A stretch of DNA of 64,000 bases from Fimenecus sp052298855 (GCA_052298855.1 DAVZXP010000008.1:71276-135275); one strand, 5' to 3'. Counted from the first letter of the stretch, positions 1 through 8,419 are shown. A program made the numbers and translations. The notes: a model not told the origin generated them from the letters alone.

Positions 1-703
1 AGTTTTCACGAACCCACTTGATTGCTCTGTCATATTCCTCATGGTCATAAATTTCAAGGGTAATTCTGCGTACAATTTCTGTCATATCGACCCACTCGGG
101 ACGAATACCGAGATACTCTCTGAAGAAAGAAGCGTTACAATATGAGCCTGCAATACCCATTGCCACACCGCCGAGGTTTACATAGGACTTGTTCTTCATC
201 CAACCAACCGATACGGCACATTTTGCAAAACGCAAAATTTTCTCCGCAACATCCTCGGGAATGGTTCTGTCGTCCATATCCTGAACATCGTGACCGTAAA
301 TCGAGAATGCAGGCATTCCGTTCTGTGCATAAGCCGCCATAACAGCCGCAAGATAAACTGCGCCCGGTCTTTCGGTACCGTTAAAGCCCCAAACAGCCTT
401 GATTGTTTTCGGATTCATATCGTAGGTTTCCATACCGTAGCACCAGCAGGGCGTAACCGTAAGCGTTGCGATAACATTTTCGCCTGCAAACTGCTCCTCG
501 CACTCTGCCGCTTCGGCACCGCCGCCGATTGTTGTGTTGCTGACAACGCACTGTACGGGTGTTCCGTCGGGATAGCAAAGATTTTCTTCAATGAGCTTTG
601 CGGCAGATGTTGCCATACCCATTGTCTGATTTTCAAGGCTCTCACGAACTCCGCCCCATCTTCCGTCGATAACGGGACGAATACCTATTTTAGGATATTT
701 CAT
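1..703 (-). CDS. fucI: L-fucose isomerase, N-terminal part (cut by left edge)
   Basis: Isomerises L-fucose to L-fuculose, the first cytoplasmic step of fucose catabolism. The frame opens at ATG 703 and stays open to base 1, giving 234 codons of an enzyme that is usually about 590-600 residues. Family landmarks are KIGIRPVIDGR (residues 5-15), VTPCWCYG (83-90), WGFNGTERPGAVYLAA (105-120) and FSIYGHDVQ (133-141). The metal-binding catalytic residues lie in the missing C-terminal half. An AGGAG ribosome site sits at 711-716. The gap to the upstream kinase stop is only 17 bp, so it is the last visible member of the fucA-fucU-kinase-fucI operon. Identification is firm; whether the gene is intact beyond the edge cannot be seen. 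Confidence 0.95.
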   Translation of the reverse strand, partial: MKYPKIGIRPVIDGRWGGVRESLENQTMGMATSAAKLIEENLCYPDGTPVQCVVSNTTIGGGAEAAECEEQFAGENVIATLTVTPCWCYGMETYDMNPKTIKAVWGFNGTERPGAVYLAAVMAAYAQNGMPAFSIYGHDVQDMDDRTIPEDVAEKILRFAKCAVSVGWMKNKSYVNLGGVAMGIAGSYCNASFFREYLGIRPEWVDMTEIVRRITLEIYDHEEYDRAIKWVREN

Positions 704-720
704 AGTACATTCTCCTTTTA

Positions 721-2130
721 TTATTTAGTAATAACAGTTTTGAATTTATCATATGCCGCAGAAAACTCGCCTGCGTTTTCGGGGAGATAAGCTTTAACGC
801 TCTCGGTCGATGCCAAAAGCTTTCTGCCCTCTTTAACGCTTTCAATGTCGCCGAGCGCTATGAGCTGAAGCATAATATTTCCGAGTGCCGTTGCCTCTGT
901 CGGTCCTGCCGTAACGGGAATGTTCAGGCTGTCTGCCGTCATTTGACAAAGGAAGCTGTCCTTTGTGCCACCGCCGAGCAAATGAAGCACATCAAATTTT
1001 TTGCCTGTGTTTTCCTCTATCTGTTCTATGGCAAAGCGATATTTCATCGCAAGGCTCTCATATATACATCTGACAAGCGCACCGTCGGTTTTGGGCGTTG
1101 CCTGCCCCGTCTTTTTGCAAAAGTCACGGATTTTTTCGGGCATATTTTCAGGCGAAGCAAAAACCTCGTCATCGGGATTTATAAAGAACTCAAATGCCTT
1201 TTCCCGTCTCGCAAGTTGTTCCATATCATTGTATGAATACTCTTTGCCTTCTTTTCTGAAATTGCGTCTAATCTCTTGAATAAGCCAAAGTCCGCTTATG
1301 TTTTTAAGATAATTTATCTTTCCGTTTGCACCGAGCTCGTTTGAAAGCTCGTCTGTCATACTCTTTTTTGTAAGTATCGGCAAATCATTTTCACAGCCGA
1401 TTAAAGACCAAGTTCCGCAAGATAAAAACGCAGGTGTTTCGCCGTCTGTTTCGGGCATTGCACACACGGCACACTGTGTATCGTGTCCCGCAACCTTGAT
1501 AACCTTTATACCGTTATATTCGCCTGCCACACTTGCACTTTTGACAATCGGCGGAAGCATTTTTTCGCTCTTATTCGTAAGTGCAAAAGCCTCGTTTTGC
1601 CAACAAGCCTTTTCCAAGTCAAGCATTTGCGAGGTTGAAGCGATTGTCTGCTCGGCAGATTTTACAGAGCAAAGTGCATAAGCGAATAAATCAGGCATAA
1701 ACAGGAACATATCACCGTCACTTTCCTCTGCACAAAGTTGAAAAAGTGTGTTTATGTTCATTATTTGGTTACCCGTAAGTTCATATAAACGCTCGGGAGA
1801 AATTTTTTCAAATACTTTTTCGGGTACATTCTTCGTTCTTGTATCACGGTAGCAAACAGGCAGACCTTTTATTTCTCCGTCTGCCCCGATTATACCGTAG
1901 TCAACTCCCCAAGTGTCAAAAGCAAGCGACTCAACATCATCTGCCATTTCGATTGCCTTTTTAACCTCCGAAAGAAGATATGGGAAATTCCAACAGAGTT
2001 TTCCGTTCTCCGTTACCAATTCATTGTCGAAACGGTGAATTTCACGGTAACTCAGCTTTCCGTTTTCGTACTCGCCTAAAATCGCTCTGCCCGTAGACGC
2101 ACCGAAATCAAAAGCTAATACACGGCTCAT
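721..2130 (-). CDS. FGGY carbohydrate kinase, rhamnulokinase-like, probably the fuculokinase of this operon
   Basis: A 469-residue sugar kinase of the FGGY (hexokinase/actin fold) family. The N-terminal phosphate-binding loop is seen as FDFGASTGR (residues 7-15), a form typical of rhamnulokinase (RhaB), and the C-terminal ATP site as LLGGGTKDSFLCQMTAD. Sequence type says RhaB, but the neighbours are FucU, FucA and FucI, so the inferred reaction is L-fuculose + ATP to L-fuculose-1-phosphate. RhaB-like kinases serving fuculose or both deoxysugars are known in Firmicutes. The start overlaps the stop of fucU by 4 bp (ATGA), which implies translational coupling. Length is normal for the family. 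Substrate is the only real uncertainty. Confidence 0.88.
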   Translation of the reverse strand: MSRVLAFDFGASTGRAILGEYENGKLSYREIHRFDNELVTENGKLCWNFPYLLSEVKKAIEMADDVESLAFDTWGVDYGIIGADGEIKGLPVCYRDTRTKNVPEKVFEKISPERLYELTGNQIMNINTLFQLCAEESDGDMFLFMPDLFAYALCSVKSAEQTIASTSQMLDLEKACWQNEAFALTNKSEKMLPPIVKSASVAGEYNGIKVIKVAGHDTQCAVCAMPETDGETPAFLSCGTWSLIGCENDLPILTKKSMTDELSNELGANGKINYLKNISGLWLIQEIRRNFRKEGKEYSYNDMEQLARREKAFEFFINPDDEVFASPENMPEKIRDFCKKTGQATPKTDGALVRCIYESLAMKYRFAIEQIEENTGKKFDVLHLLGGGTKDSFLCQMTADSLNIPVTAGPTEATALGNIMLQLIALGDIESVKEGRKLLASTESVKAYLPENAGEFSAAYDKFKTVITK

Positions 2131-2567
2131 ATCTTTACTACTCCCTTTTTGAGAAGAACATTTGCGTAAATTGCCGTTTCGCCCGTGGCGATTATAAGAT
2201 AAGCCTTTTTCGCCCTCTCATAAAATGCAAAGCGCTCCGTCATCTCAATATCGTGGTGCTCAGGTTCATATTTTGTAAGAATTTTATCATATTCTTTCCA
2301 AATTTCAGGCGTCGGGGTATTGTCGCCCTTGACGACCTCCATCAAAGCGACAGGCTTTTCCGTATATGTATCAAGCGGAATAAGCGACAAAACCGCATCA
2401 AGCACATCAGTTGCCGAATGACCGTCCGCTCTTACGACAACAGCGTTTTTACCGATACTCTCACTCGGGAAATTGCCGTCTGCGATAATAAGCTCGTCAC
2501 CGTGTCCCATCTCACAAAGAGCCTTGAGAAGCTCGGGAGAAATTATAGGATTGATACCTTTAAGCAT
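2127..2567 (-). CDS. fucU: L-fucose mutarotase (FucU/RbsD family)
   Basis: A 146-residue protein of the RbsD/FucU family, which interconverts the alpha and beta anomers of L-fucose so that the isomerase receives its preferred form. The N-terminal stretch LKGINPIISPELLKALCEMGHGDELIIADGNFP is typical: the GHGD segment carries the catalytic His and the ADGNFP segment follows. The C-terminal FYERAKKAYLIIATGE matches the family end. It lies between fucA (2-bp gap) and the kinase (4-bp overlap), so expression is coupled. Length is as expected. Confidence 0.93.
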   Translation of the reverse strand: MLKGINPIISPELLKALCEMGHGDELIIADGNFPSESIGKNAVVVRADGHSATDVLDAVLSLIPLDTYTEKPVALMEVVKGDNTPTPEIWKEYDKILTKYEPEHHDIEMTERFAFYERAKKAYLIIATGETAIYANVLLKKGVVKI

Positions 2568-2569
2568 AA

Positions 2570-3280
2570 TCAGTCCTCCTGCTTATGAAGCATATCGTCG
2601 TCGGGATTATATAGCTTATAGCCCGGGTGTCTACCCGTAATTTTATAGTAGCTTCTCAAATCGATAAGCTTCTGAATATTCTCTCTGTCTATATCGTGAC
2701 TTCCGCCGAGAATAACAGCATTGATTGTAATTTTAGCCCACAATTCAAGGCTTTCCATTCTGTAAAAGGCAGTAATAACATCGCTTCCTACCGCAAGAGC
2801 ACCGTGGTTTTCAAGAAGCATAACATCGTGCTCGTCAAGATACGGTTCAATAGCGTCGGGAACCTCCGTTGTCGAGGGTGTGCCGTAAGGGGTAAGCGGA
2901 ACCGCACCGATAGCCGCTACGTCCTCAATCATATTGTACATATCCATTGCCTTATGTGCCACCGCAAAGCCCGTAGCTCCCGGAGGATGAGCGTGGATAA
3001 CGCTGAACACATCCTCACGCTTGTCATAGCAACGAAGATGCATTTTGATTTCACTTGACGGGCGAAGTCCCTCCGCCGCCTCAAGAACATTACCCTTTGA
3101 GTCAATTCTGATAAGCTTTTCGGGTGTGATAAAGGACTTACTCATTCCTGTCGGAGTTGCCAAAATCGTACCGTCGTCAAGCTTTGCGCTGACATTACCG
3201 TCATTTGCCGCAACCCAACCGAGCTGCCACATTTTATGACAAACGTCACAAATTTGATCTTTAACAATTTGAATATCCAT
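2570..3280 (-). CDS. fucA: L-fuculose-1-phosphate aldolase (class II aldolase)
   Basis: Cleaves L-fuculose-1-phosphate to dihydroxyacetone phosphate and L-lactaldehyde. It is a class II aldolase/adducin-family protein: the zinc-binding HAHPP segment, the catalytic acidic residue in the SSEIKMHLRCY stretch and a third zinc His in LLENHGALAVG are all present. I prefer the start at ATG 3280 (236 codons) because GAAAGGAAA lies just upstream; an in-frame ATG at 3298 would put that ribosome site inside the gene. It is the first gene of the operon and has a good promoter 46 bp upstream. A related specificity (rhamnulose-1-phosphate, sugar acids) is possible in this family, but FucU and FucI next to it support fuculose. 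Confidence 0.92.
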   Translation of the reverse strand: MDIQIVKDQICDVCHKMWQLGWVAANDGNVSAKLDDGTILATPTGMSKSFITPEKLIRIDSKGNVLEAAEGLRPSSEIKMHLRCYDKREDVFSVIHAHPPGATGFAVAHKAMDMYNMIEDVAAIGAVPLTPYGTPSTTEVPDAIEPYLDEHDVMLLENHGALAVGSDVITAFYRMESLELWAKITINAVILGGSHDIDRENIQKLIDLRSYYKITGRHPGYKLYNPDDDMLHKQED

Positions 3281-3325
3281 TTTGCCGTTTCCTTTCATTT
3301 ATGTGTCTTAGCACATTACACATTT

Positions 3326-3354
3326 ATTGTAACATAAATAAAATTGATATTCAA
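3326..3354 (-). promoter_or_regulatory. Promoter of the fuc operon
   Basis: On the minus strand TTGAAT (3354-3349) and TACAAT (3331-3326) are separated by exactly 17 bp and precede fucA by about 45 bp. It is a sigma-A type match. I see no convincing CRE or other operator over it. Confidence 0.65.
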
Positions 3355-3394
3355 TGATTATAATTTTACGATTTTTTGAACATTTTCAGCCTTA

Positions 3395-3423
3395 TTGACA
3401 AAGGCAAATGTACGCTTTATAAT
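3395..3423 (+). promoter_or_regulatory. Consensus sigma-A promoter of the MATE gene
   Basis: TTGACA (3395-3400) and TATAAT (3418-3423) with a 17-bp spacer: a perfect consensus. It lies 32 bp upstream of ATG 3455 and shows that coding sequence cannot start as far upstream as 3395, although the frame is open there. Confidence 0.85.
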
Positions 3424-3454
3424 CTTAATTGCATTTTTCGAAAAGGGGTATACT

Positions 3455-4825
3455 ATGGCGAAAAAAGGGTTGTCAGATCCCGATTTTTTCGGAACGCAAA
3501 AGATTTCAAAAATACTGCTTAAAACTGCGCCTCCCGTTATGCTCGCACAGCTTATTCAGGCACTTTATAATATAGTTGACAGCTTCTTTGTCGGCAGATA
3601 TTCCGATGAGGCTCTTACGGCGCTGTCGGTAATTTATCCTATACAGCTAATAATCATTGCACTTGCTGTCGGCACGGGCGTCGGCGTCAATACTTATATG
3701 GCTCGAAAATTCGCACAGGGCAAGCCGAAGGAGGCTGACGAAGCGGGCGGTACGGGTATGCTGCTTGAGCTTATAACTTGGCTTACCTTTACAATTTTAG
3801 CGGTAGCTCTTATGAAGCCATATGTTATGACCTCGGCGAAGTCTCCCGAAGCGATAGCAAACGCCGTGACCTACGGAAATATCGTCTGCATCGGCAGTGT
3901 CGGTGCGTTTTTGGAGGGCAACTGGACAAAGGTGCTTCAGTCAAGGGGCGATATGAGGCTTCCTATGATAGCACAGATAGCAGGTGCCGTAACAAATATC
4001 TTGTTTGACCCGCTGTTGATATTCGGAATAGGTTTTTTTCCCGAAATGGGCGTTGCGGGTGCGGCGTATGCGACTGTACTCGGTCAGATTGTCGCCGCTG
4101 TTATCACAGGCTCAAAGGGCTTTTGCAAAATTCCCGAAATGAAAAAGCTGTCGCATTATATTAAGATGATATACCGCTACGGTTATCCGTCAATATTTAT
4201 GCAGCTGCTCTATACCGTATATATAGTTGCGTTAAATGTTATACTTGCAGGCTTTTCCGACTCAGCCGTTACGGTGTTGGGACTTTACTATAAAGCGCAA
4301 TCGCTGTTCTTTATCCCCCTGTTCGGACTTCAAACCTGTATAGTCCCTGTTTTGAGCTACAACTACGCAAACAAAAGTTATCGCCGTTGCCGTGATTTGA
4401 TGAATTTCACCTGCCTTATTTCATCGGCGTTTATGATTGTCGGTATAATCTTCTTCGTATTCTTTCCCGAAGCGCTTATGTCCGTTTTCTCAAAAAGCGA
4501 GGAGGTTATGCAAATAGGCTCGGTAGCGTTCCCGATAATCGGCTCAAGCTTCCTGCCTGCCGTCATTTCTCTTACAATGCCCGTGTTCTTTCAGGCTATC
4601 GGCTACGGCAGAACAAGTCTTATGCTATCGCTCACAAGACAGGTTTTCTGTCTTATCCCGATTTTCAGAATACTTGCGGAATTCGGTCTTAACTACACAT
4701 GGTTTGCCTATCCGATTTCAGAAGTCATTTCCGGCACAATAGGTCTTATAATCTATTTCTCGGTTTTGAAAAAATGGAAAAAGGAAACGAATAAAGCCTT
4801 ATCTCAAAAATCGAAAATCGAATAA
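3455..4825 (+). CDS. MATE family multidrug/cation efflux transporter
   Basis: A 456-residue integral membrane protein with about twelve hydrophobic segments and the two-fold repeat of MATE exporters (cation-coupled drug efflux). Typical segments are the N-terminal KILLKTAPPVMLAQLIQALYN, a motif found in the DinF/NorM-like clostridial group, and the repeated region around YRYGYPSIFMQL in the second half. The start is placed at ATG 3455, preceded by AGGGG and by the consensus promoter; the longer open frame upstream overlaps the -35 box. It is monocistronic and ends at a strong bidirectional terminator. Substrate is unknown. Confidence 0.9.
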   Translation: MAKKGLSDPDFFGTQKISKILLKTAPPVMLAQLIQALYNIVDSFFVGRYSDEALTALSVIYPIQLIIIALAVGTGVGVNTYMARKFAQGKPKEADEAGGTGMLLELITWLTFTILAVALMKPYVMTSAKSPEAIANAVTYGNIVCIGSVGAFLEGNWTKVLQSRGDMRLPMIAQIAGAVTNILFDPLLIFGIGFFPEMGVAGAAYATVLGQIVAAVITGSKGFCKIPEMKKLSHYIKMIYRYGYPSIFMQLLYTVYIVALNVILAGFSDSAVTVLGLYYKAQSLFFIPLFGLQTCIVPVLSYNYANKSYRRCRDLMNFTCLISSAFMIVGIIFFVFFPEALMSVFSKSEEVMQIGSVAFPIIGSSFLPAVISLTMPVFFQAIGYGRTSLMLSLTRQVFCLIPIFRILAEFGLNYTWFAYPISEVISGTIGLIIYFSVLKKWKKETNKALSQKSKIE

Positions 4826-4842
4826 AGTAACATAAAAAAATT

Positions 4843-4871
4843 ACGCCACAGAGAACAAAGCCCTGTGGCGT
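4843..4871. terminator. Bidirectional intrinsic terminator between MATE gene and arsR-type gene
   Basis: A 9-bp stem (ACGCCACAG at 4843-4851 with CTGTGGCGT at 4863-4871) is flanked by an A-run at 4834-4840 and a T-run at 4871-4876, so it can stop transcription of both convergent genes. Confidence 0.85.
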
Positions 4872-4889
4872 TTTTTGATTGTATAAATA

Positions 4890-5246
4890 TCATTCCTCAA
4901 TATGCTCTTGACCCTTTGCGATTATCGTGCGAACATGGTCGTCCGCAAGGGAATAAAATACCGATTTGCCCTCTCTGCGAGCCTTAACCAGCTTGTTTTG
5001 CTTTAATATTTTCAGCTGATGCGAAATTGCCGACTGATTCATATTAAGCGCCGAAGCCAAGTCGCATACGCAGACCTCTGCCTCGAACAAAACATAGAGT
5101 ATGCGTATTCTCGTTGAGTCGCCGAATACCTTGAACAACTCGGCTAAATTGTAAAGCTCAATTTCGTCGGGCATTTCAGCGATTATCTTTTGAAGCACGG
5201 AGCTGTGAACCTCGTTTACCTCACAGCAGTCTAATTCTTTTTCCAT
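4890..5246 (-). CDS. ArsR/SmtB family metal-sensing repressor, CadC-like
   Basis: A 118-residue winged-helix repressor of the ArsR/SmtB family. Two metal sites can be read. An alpha3N-type site has Cys7/Cys8 in the N-terminal tail and Cys59/Cys61 in EVCVCDLA. An alpha5-type site has Asp102, His104, His115 and Glu118, in the exact D-x-H-x10-H-x2-E spacing of CadC/SmtB. Recognition helix: NQSAISHQLKILK. This layout fits sensing of Cd, Pb or Zn. It is the last gene of the operon behind the P-type ATPase (21-bp gap) and should repress the shared promoter through the palindrome at 7473-7494 until metal binds. Exact metal specificity is inference. Confidence 0.93.
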   Translation of the reverse strand: MEKELDCCEVNEVHSSVLQKIIAEMPDEIELYNLAELFKVFGDSTRIRILYVLFEAEVCVCDLASALNMNQSAISHQLKILKQNKLVKARREGKSVFYSLADDHVRTIIAKGQEHIEE

Positions 5247-5267
5247 TGTTTACATCCTTTCAATACA

Positions 5268-7145
5268 TCAAAGCTTTTTAACCATAAGTGCACGAATTGC
5301 GTTCAATACGGCTATAACCATTACTCCGACATCTGCGAAGATTGCCACCCACATATTTGCGATACCCAATGCGCCGAGTATAAGGCAAACAAACTTAACT
5401 CCGAGTGCGAAAACTATATTTTCATATACAATTCCGAGACATTTTTTTGAAATCTTGATTGCCTTTGCGATTTTAAGCGGATCATCGTCCATAAGCACAA
5501 TATCCGCCGCCTCGATAGCCGCATCCGAGCCCATAGCGCCCATTGCGATACCAATATCTGCCCTTGAGAGAACAGGTGCGTCGTTTATGCCGTCGCCGAC
5601 AAACGCAAGTTTTTCCTTTTCACCCTTTTTCGACAAATACTCTTCGACCTTTGAAACCTTGTCGTCGGGCAGCAATTCGCTGTAAACCTCGTCAATTCCG
5701 AGTTCGTCTGCAACCTGCTTTGCAACGTCCGAAGCATCGCCCGTGAGCATAACCGTCTTTTTAACGCCTGCACTTTTAAGCTCTGCAATCGCCTGCTTTG
5801 AGGTGGGCTTTATAACGTCCGAAATGAGGATATGACCTGCGTACTTCCCGTCAAGTGCAATATGAACCTTTGTGCCGACCTGCTCGCACTCCGTATATTT
5901 AATGCCGAGCATATCCATAAGCTTGCCGTTGCCCGCCGCAATCTCTTTGCCGTCAACCTTAGCGATAACGCCGTGTCCCGATATTTCCTTTACATCTGAA
6001 ATTCTGTTTTTATCAATTTCCTTGCCGTAAGCTGCCTGCAAGCTTTTGCTTATCGGATGCGTCGAATAGCTCTCTGCGTATGCCGCAAGTTCAATTAGAT
6101 GATTTTTATCTATTATGTTATCATGAACTCCGACAACCTCAAAAACGCCCTTCGTCATTGTTCCCGTCTTATCGAAAAGAACATATTTTGTCTTTGAAAG
6201 CGTTTCAAGGTAGTTTGAGCCTTTTACCAAAACGCCCGCCTTGCTCGCTCCGCCAATTCCTGCGAAGAAGCTAAGCGGTACGCTGATTACCACGGCACAC
6301 GGACAGCTGATTACAAGGAATGTAAGCGCCCTGTAAATCCAAGTGCCGAAGTCTGCCTGATTACCGATTATAAGGTTTATTATCGGCGGTATAATCGCAA
6401 GCGTCAATGCACTGTAGCAAACCGCTGGCGTATAATAATGCGCAAATTTGCTTATGAAATTTTCGGAATGTGATTTTTTGGAGGTTGCGTTTTCAACGAG
6501 GTCAAGAATTTTTGAAACCGTTGACTCGCCGAACTCTTTTGTCGTTTTAATTTTTATAACGCCCGAAAGATTTATGCAACCGCTGATAATCTCGTCGCCT
6601 GCCTTGACCTCTCTCGGCACACTCTCACCCGTAAGCGCACTTGTGTTAAGCGAGGACTCGCCCTCTGTTACAACGCCGTCAATCGGCACCTTTTCGCCCG
6701 GGGTAACCACAATTACCGTGCCTATCTCAACCTCGTCGGGGTCAACCTGTCGAAGCTCTCCGTCAACCTCAATATTGGCATAATCGGGTCTTATATCCAT
6801 AAGTTCGGAGATATTCCTACGGCTCTTTCCGACAGCATAGCTTTGGAAAAGCTCGCCTATCTGATAGAAAAGCATAACCGCAACGCCCTCGGTATAATCG
6901 CCCAACGCTATTGCACCGACGGTTGCGACTGCCATAAGGAAATTTTCGTCGAAAACCTGCTTATTTTTAATTCCCAAAAATGCTTTTCTGAGAATGTCAT
7001 AGCCGATTACAAAATACGGTATCATATATAACGCAAATTCAAGATAGCGATTTATTTCAACAAAGCTGCCAACGACCTTGAGTGCGACAATAAGCAACGC
7101 TGAAACGATAATTCTTATAAGCATCTTTTTCTGCTTTTTCGTCAT
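5268..7145 (-). CDS. Heavy-metal P1B-type ATPase (Zn/Cd/Pb exporter group)
   Basis: A 625-residue membrane ATPase that exports divalent soft metals. Seen in order: N-terminal membrane helices without any fused metal-binding domain, actuator loop with TGES, the CPC metal-transport motif (SCPCAVV, about residue 280), the phosphorylation site DKTGTMTKG (about 324), the HP motif (STHPISKSL), GDGINDAP, and a C-terminal helix pair carrying an Asp after the last long loop (FADVGV). CPC with that Asp is characteristic of the P1B-2 (CadA/ZntA) subgroup. The usual N-terminal HMA domain is absent here and is encoded by the preceding separate gene. The ArsR-type gene follows. Identification is firm; Zn, Cd or Pb cannot be told apart from sequence. 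Confidence 0.93.
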   Translation of the reverse strand: MTKKQKKMLIRIIVSALLIVALKVVGSFVEINRYLEFALYMIPYFVIGYDILRKAFLGIKNKQVFDENFLMAVATVGAIALGDYTEGVAVMLFYQIGELFQSYAVGKSRRNISELMDIRPDYANIEVDGELRQVDPDEVEIGTVIVVTPGEKVPIDGVVTEGESSLNTSALTGESVPREVKAGDEIISGCINLSGVIKIKTTKEFGESTVSKILDLVENATSKKSHSENFISKFAHYYTPAVCYSALTLAIIPPIINLIIGNQADFGTWIYRALTFLVISCPCAVVISVPLSFFAGIGGASKAGVLVKGSNYLETLSKTKYVLFDKTGTMTKGVFEVVGVHDNIIDKNHLIELAAYAESYSTHPISKSLQAAYGKEIDKNRISDVKEISGHGVIAKVDGKEIAAGNGKLMDMLGIKYTECEQVGTKVHIALDGKYAGHILISDVIKPTSKQAIAELKSAGVKKTVMLTGDASDVAKQVADELGIDEVYSELLPDDKVSKVEEYLSKKGEKEKLAFVGDGINDAPVLSRADIGIAMGAMGSDAAIEAADIVLMDDDPLKIAKAIKISKKCLGIVYENIVFALGVKFVCLILGALGIANMWVAIFADVGVMVIAVLNAIRALMVKKL

Positions 7146-7191
7146 AAAATTCCCTCCGTTTTCAATATTTCAAGCTATGTTTAATCTACCG

Positions 7192-7410
7192 TTAAATGTA
7201 TATTTCGCAGTCGTCCTCAACTCTTTTGCAATTTTTAAGGACATCCTTCATAACAGCCTTTACGTCTGCATTTTCGTCAAACTCGACATTCATTTTAAGC
7301 ATCATAAAATTAACCGTTGCGTCCTTTACGCCCTCGGTCTTTTTAGCTGCTTCTTCCATTTTATTGGCACAGTTTGCACAATCGACATCGATTTTGTATG
7401 ACTTTTTCAT
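7192..7410 (-). CDS. Stand-alone heavy-metal-associated (HMA) domain protein
   Basis: A 72-residue ferredoxin-like HMA domain with the metal-binding Cys pair in VDCANCANK (Cys11, Cys14). The DCANC form is that found in the N-terminal domains of Zn/Cd ATPases rather than the MxCxxC of copper chaperones. The acidic C-terminal end (VEDDCEIYI) adds a third Cys. It is the first gene of the operon, directly downstream of the operator, and 46 bp from the ATPase gene. It probably acts as the detached N-terminal domain or a chaperone for that ATPase, so the two together equal a normal CadA. Confidence 0.88.
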   Translation of the reverse strand: MKKSYKIDVDCANCANKMEEAAKKTEGVKDATVNFMMLKMNVEFDENADVKAVMKDVLKNCKRVEDDCEIYI

Positions 7411-7472
7411 AATTCGTCTCCGTTCCGACGCTCTGCGTCATTTGTTTCAAGCTCGTTCGCTTTTCAATTTAT

Positions 7473-7494
7473 CATATGAACAACTGTTCATATG
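7473..7494. promoter_or_regulatory. ArsR/SmtB-type operator, perfect palindrome
   Basis: Arms CATATGAACA (7473-7482) and TGTTCATATG (7485-7494) form a perfect inverted repeat with a 2-bp centre, the TGAAC/GTTCA pattern bound by ArsR/SmtB regulators. It lies 8 bp downstream of the -10 box of the divergent metal operon promoter, where a bound repressor would block transcription. Confidence 0.88.
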
Positions 7495-7502
7495 TTGATT
7501 TG

Positions 7503-7530
7503 ATTATAGCACAACTATATTATATGTCAA
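7503..7530 (-). promoter_or_regulatory. Promoter of the metal-efflux operon
   Basis: Minus-strand TTGACA (7530-7525) and TATAAT (7508-7503), both perfect, with a 16-bp spacer. The operator palindrome follows at once. A 5'-UTR hairpin (GACGC-TCT-GCGTC, 7428-7440) lies between the operator and the HMA gene. Confidence 0.82.
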
Positions 7531-7558
7531 TAGATTTAGAAAAAATTTTTATATTTTT

Positions 7559-7587
7559 TTGTAAATCGGTCAATCTTATGTTACAAT
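7559..7587 (+). promoter_or_regulatory. Promoter of ung
   Basis: TTGTAA (7559-7564) and TACAAT (7582-7587), 17-bp spacer, 20 bp upstream of the ung start. It is divergent from the metal-efflux promoter, about 30 bp away from that promoter's -35 box. Confidence 0.6.
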
Positions 7588-7607
7588 ATCCGAGAGGTGA
7601 TACAACA

Positions 7608-8279
7608 ATGGTACATTTAGGAAATGATTGGGACGAAATATTAAAGGATGAATTTTCAAAGCCTTATTATAAAGAGCTTCGTAAATTTCTTAAAGCAGAA
7701 TATCAAAGTCACACGATATACCCGCCTATGAACGATATATTCAACGCACTTCGTTGCACCTCGTTTGCCGATACAAAGGTCGTTATTATCGGGCAAGACC
7801 CTTATCACGGCGCGGGTCAGGCACACGGTATGTGCTTTTCGGTAAAAAAAGGCACTCCACCACCTCCCTCGCTTCAAAATATATTCAAGGAAATCCATTC
7901 TGATCTCGGTATAGATATGAACCAAGGTCACGGAGAGCTTACCTCTTGGGCGAAGCAAGGAGTTTTGCTTTTGAACACGGTGCTGACCGTTCGTGAGGGC
8001 GAGGCTAACAGCCATAAAAATATGGGTTGGGAAGCATTTACCGACAGGGTAATTTCCGAGCTTAACAACAAGCAAACGCCCGTCGTTTTTTTACTTTGGG
8101 GCGCTCATGCAAGAAAAAAAGCGGCGGTTATCACAAATCCCATTCATTACAAGCTTACAGCACCGCATCCGAGTCCGCTTTCGGCTTACAACGGATTTTT
8201 CGGTTGCAAGCATTTTTCAAAGACAAACGAGCTTCTTACGGCTTCGGGGCAGACGCCTATCGATTGGCGTCTCGACTAA
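7608..8279 (+). CDS. ung: Uracil-DNA glycosylase, family 1
   Basis: Removes uracil from DNA in base-excision repair. The water-activating motif GQDPYH places the catalytic Asp at residue 64, and the DNA-intercalating HPSPLSA loop places His at 187; with the start at ATG 7608 both numbers coincide with those of the E. coli enzyme, which supports this start over longer in-frame alternatives. GAGAGGTG at 7592-7599 is the ribosome site. The 223-residue length is typical. It is a single gene; the following hairpin at 8345-8383 could end it. Confidence 0.97.
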   Translation: MVHLGNDWDEILKDEFSKPYYKELRKFLKAEYQSHTIYPPMNDIFNALRCTSFADTKVVIIGQDPYHGAGQAHGMCFSVKKGTPPPPSLQNIFKEIHSDLGIDMNQGHGELTSWAKQGVLLLNTVLTVREGEANSHKNMGWEAFTDRVISELNNKQTPVVFLLWGAHARKKAAVITNPIHYKLTAPHPSPLSAYNGFFGCKHFSKTNELLTASGQTPIDWRLD

Positions 8280-8304
8280 ATTTCTACAAAGTTTTATATT
8301 ACTA

Positions 8305-8333
8305 TTGATTTTTAGACTGTGTTATTCTATAAT
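8305..8333 (+). promoter_or_regulatory. Promoter upstream of the DUF1846 gene
   Basis: TTGATT (8305-8310) and TATAAT (8328-8333) with 17-bp spacing. The predicted transcript would begin near 8340 and run straight into the terminator-like hairpin at 8345-8383 before the coding start at 8420. Confidence 0.6.
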
Positions 8334-8344
8334 ATCAAGTGTCG

Positions 8345-8383
8345 CACTTCGAGTCGGTTGTGTAACCGCTTCGAAGTGTTTTT
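8345..8383 (+). terminator. Terminator-like hairpin in the leader of the DUF1846 gene
   Basis: CACTTCGA (8345-8352) pairs with TCGAAGTG (8371-8378), extended inward by a G-U pair, one mismatch and CGGTT/AACCG, loop GTGT, then five T (8379-8383). It is either the ung terminator or a leader attenuator, since a good promoter lies just upstream of it. Confidence 0.7.
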
Positions 8384-8419
8384 ATGTAATATTTTCATCC
8401 TAATCGGGAGGCAATAACA

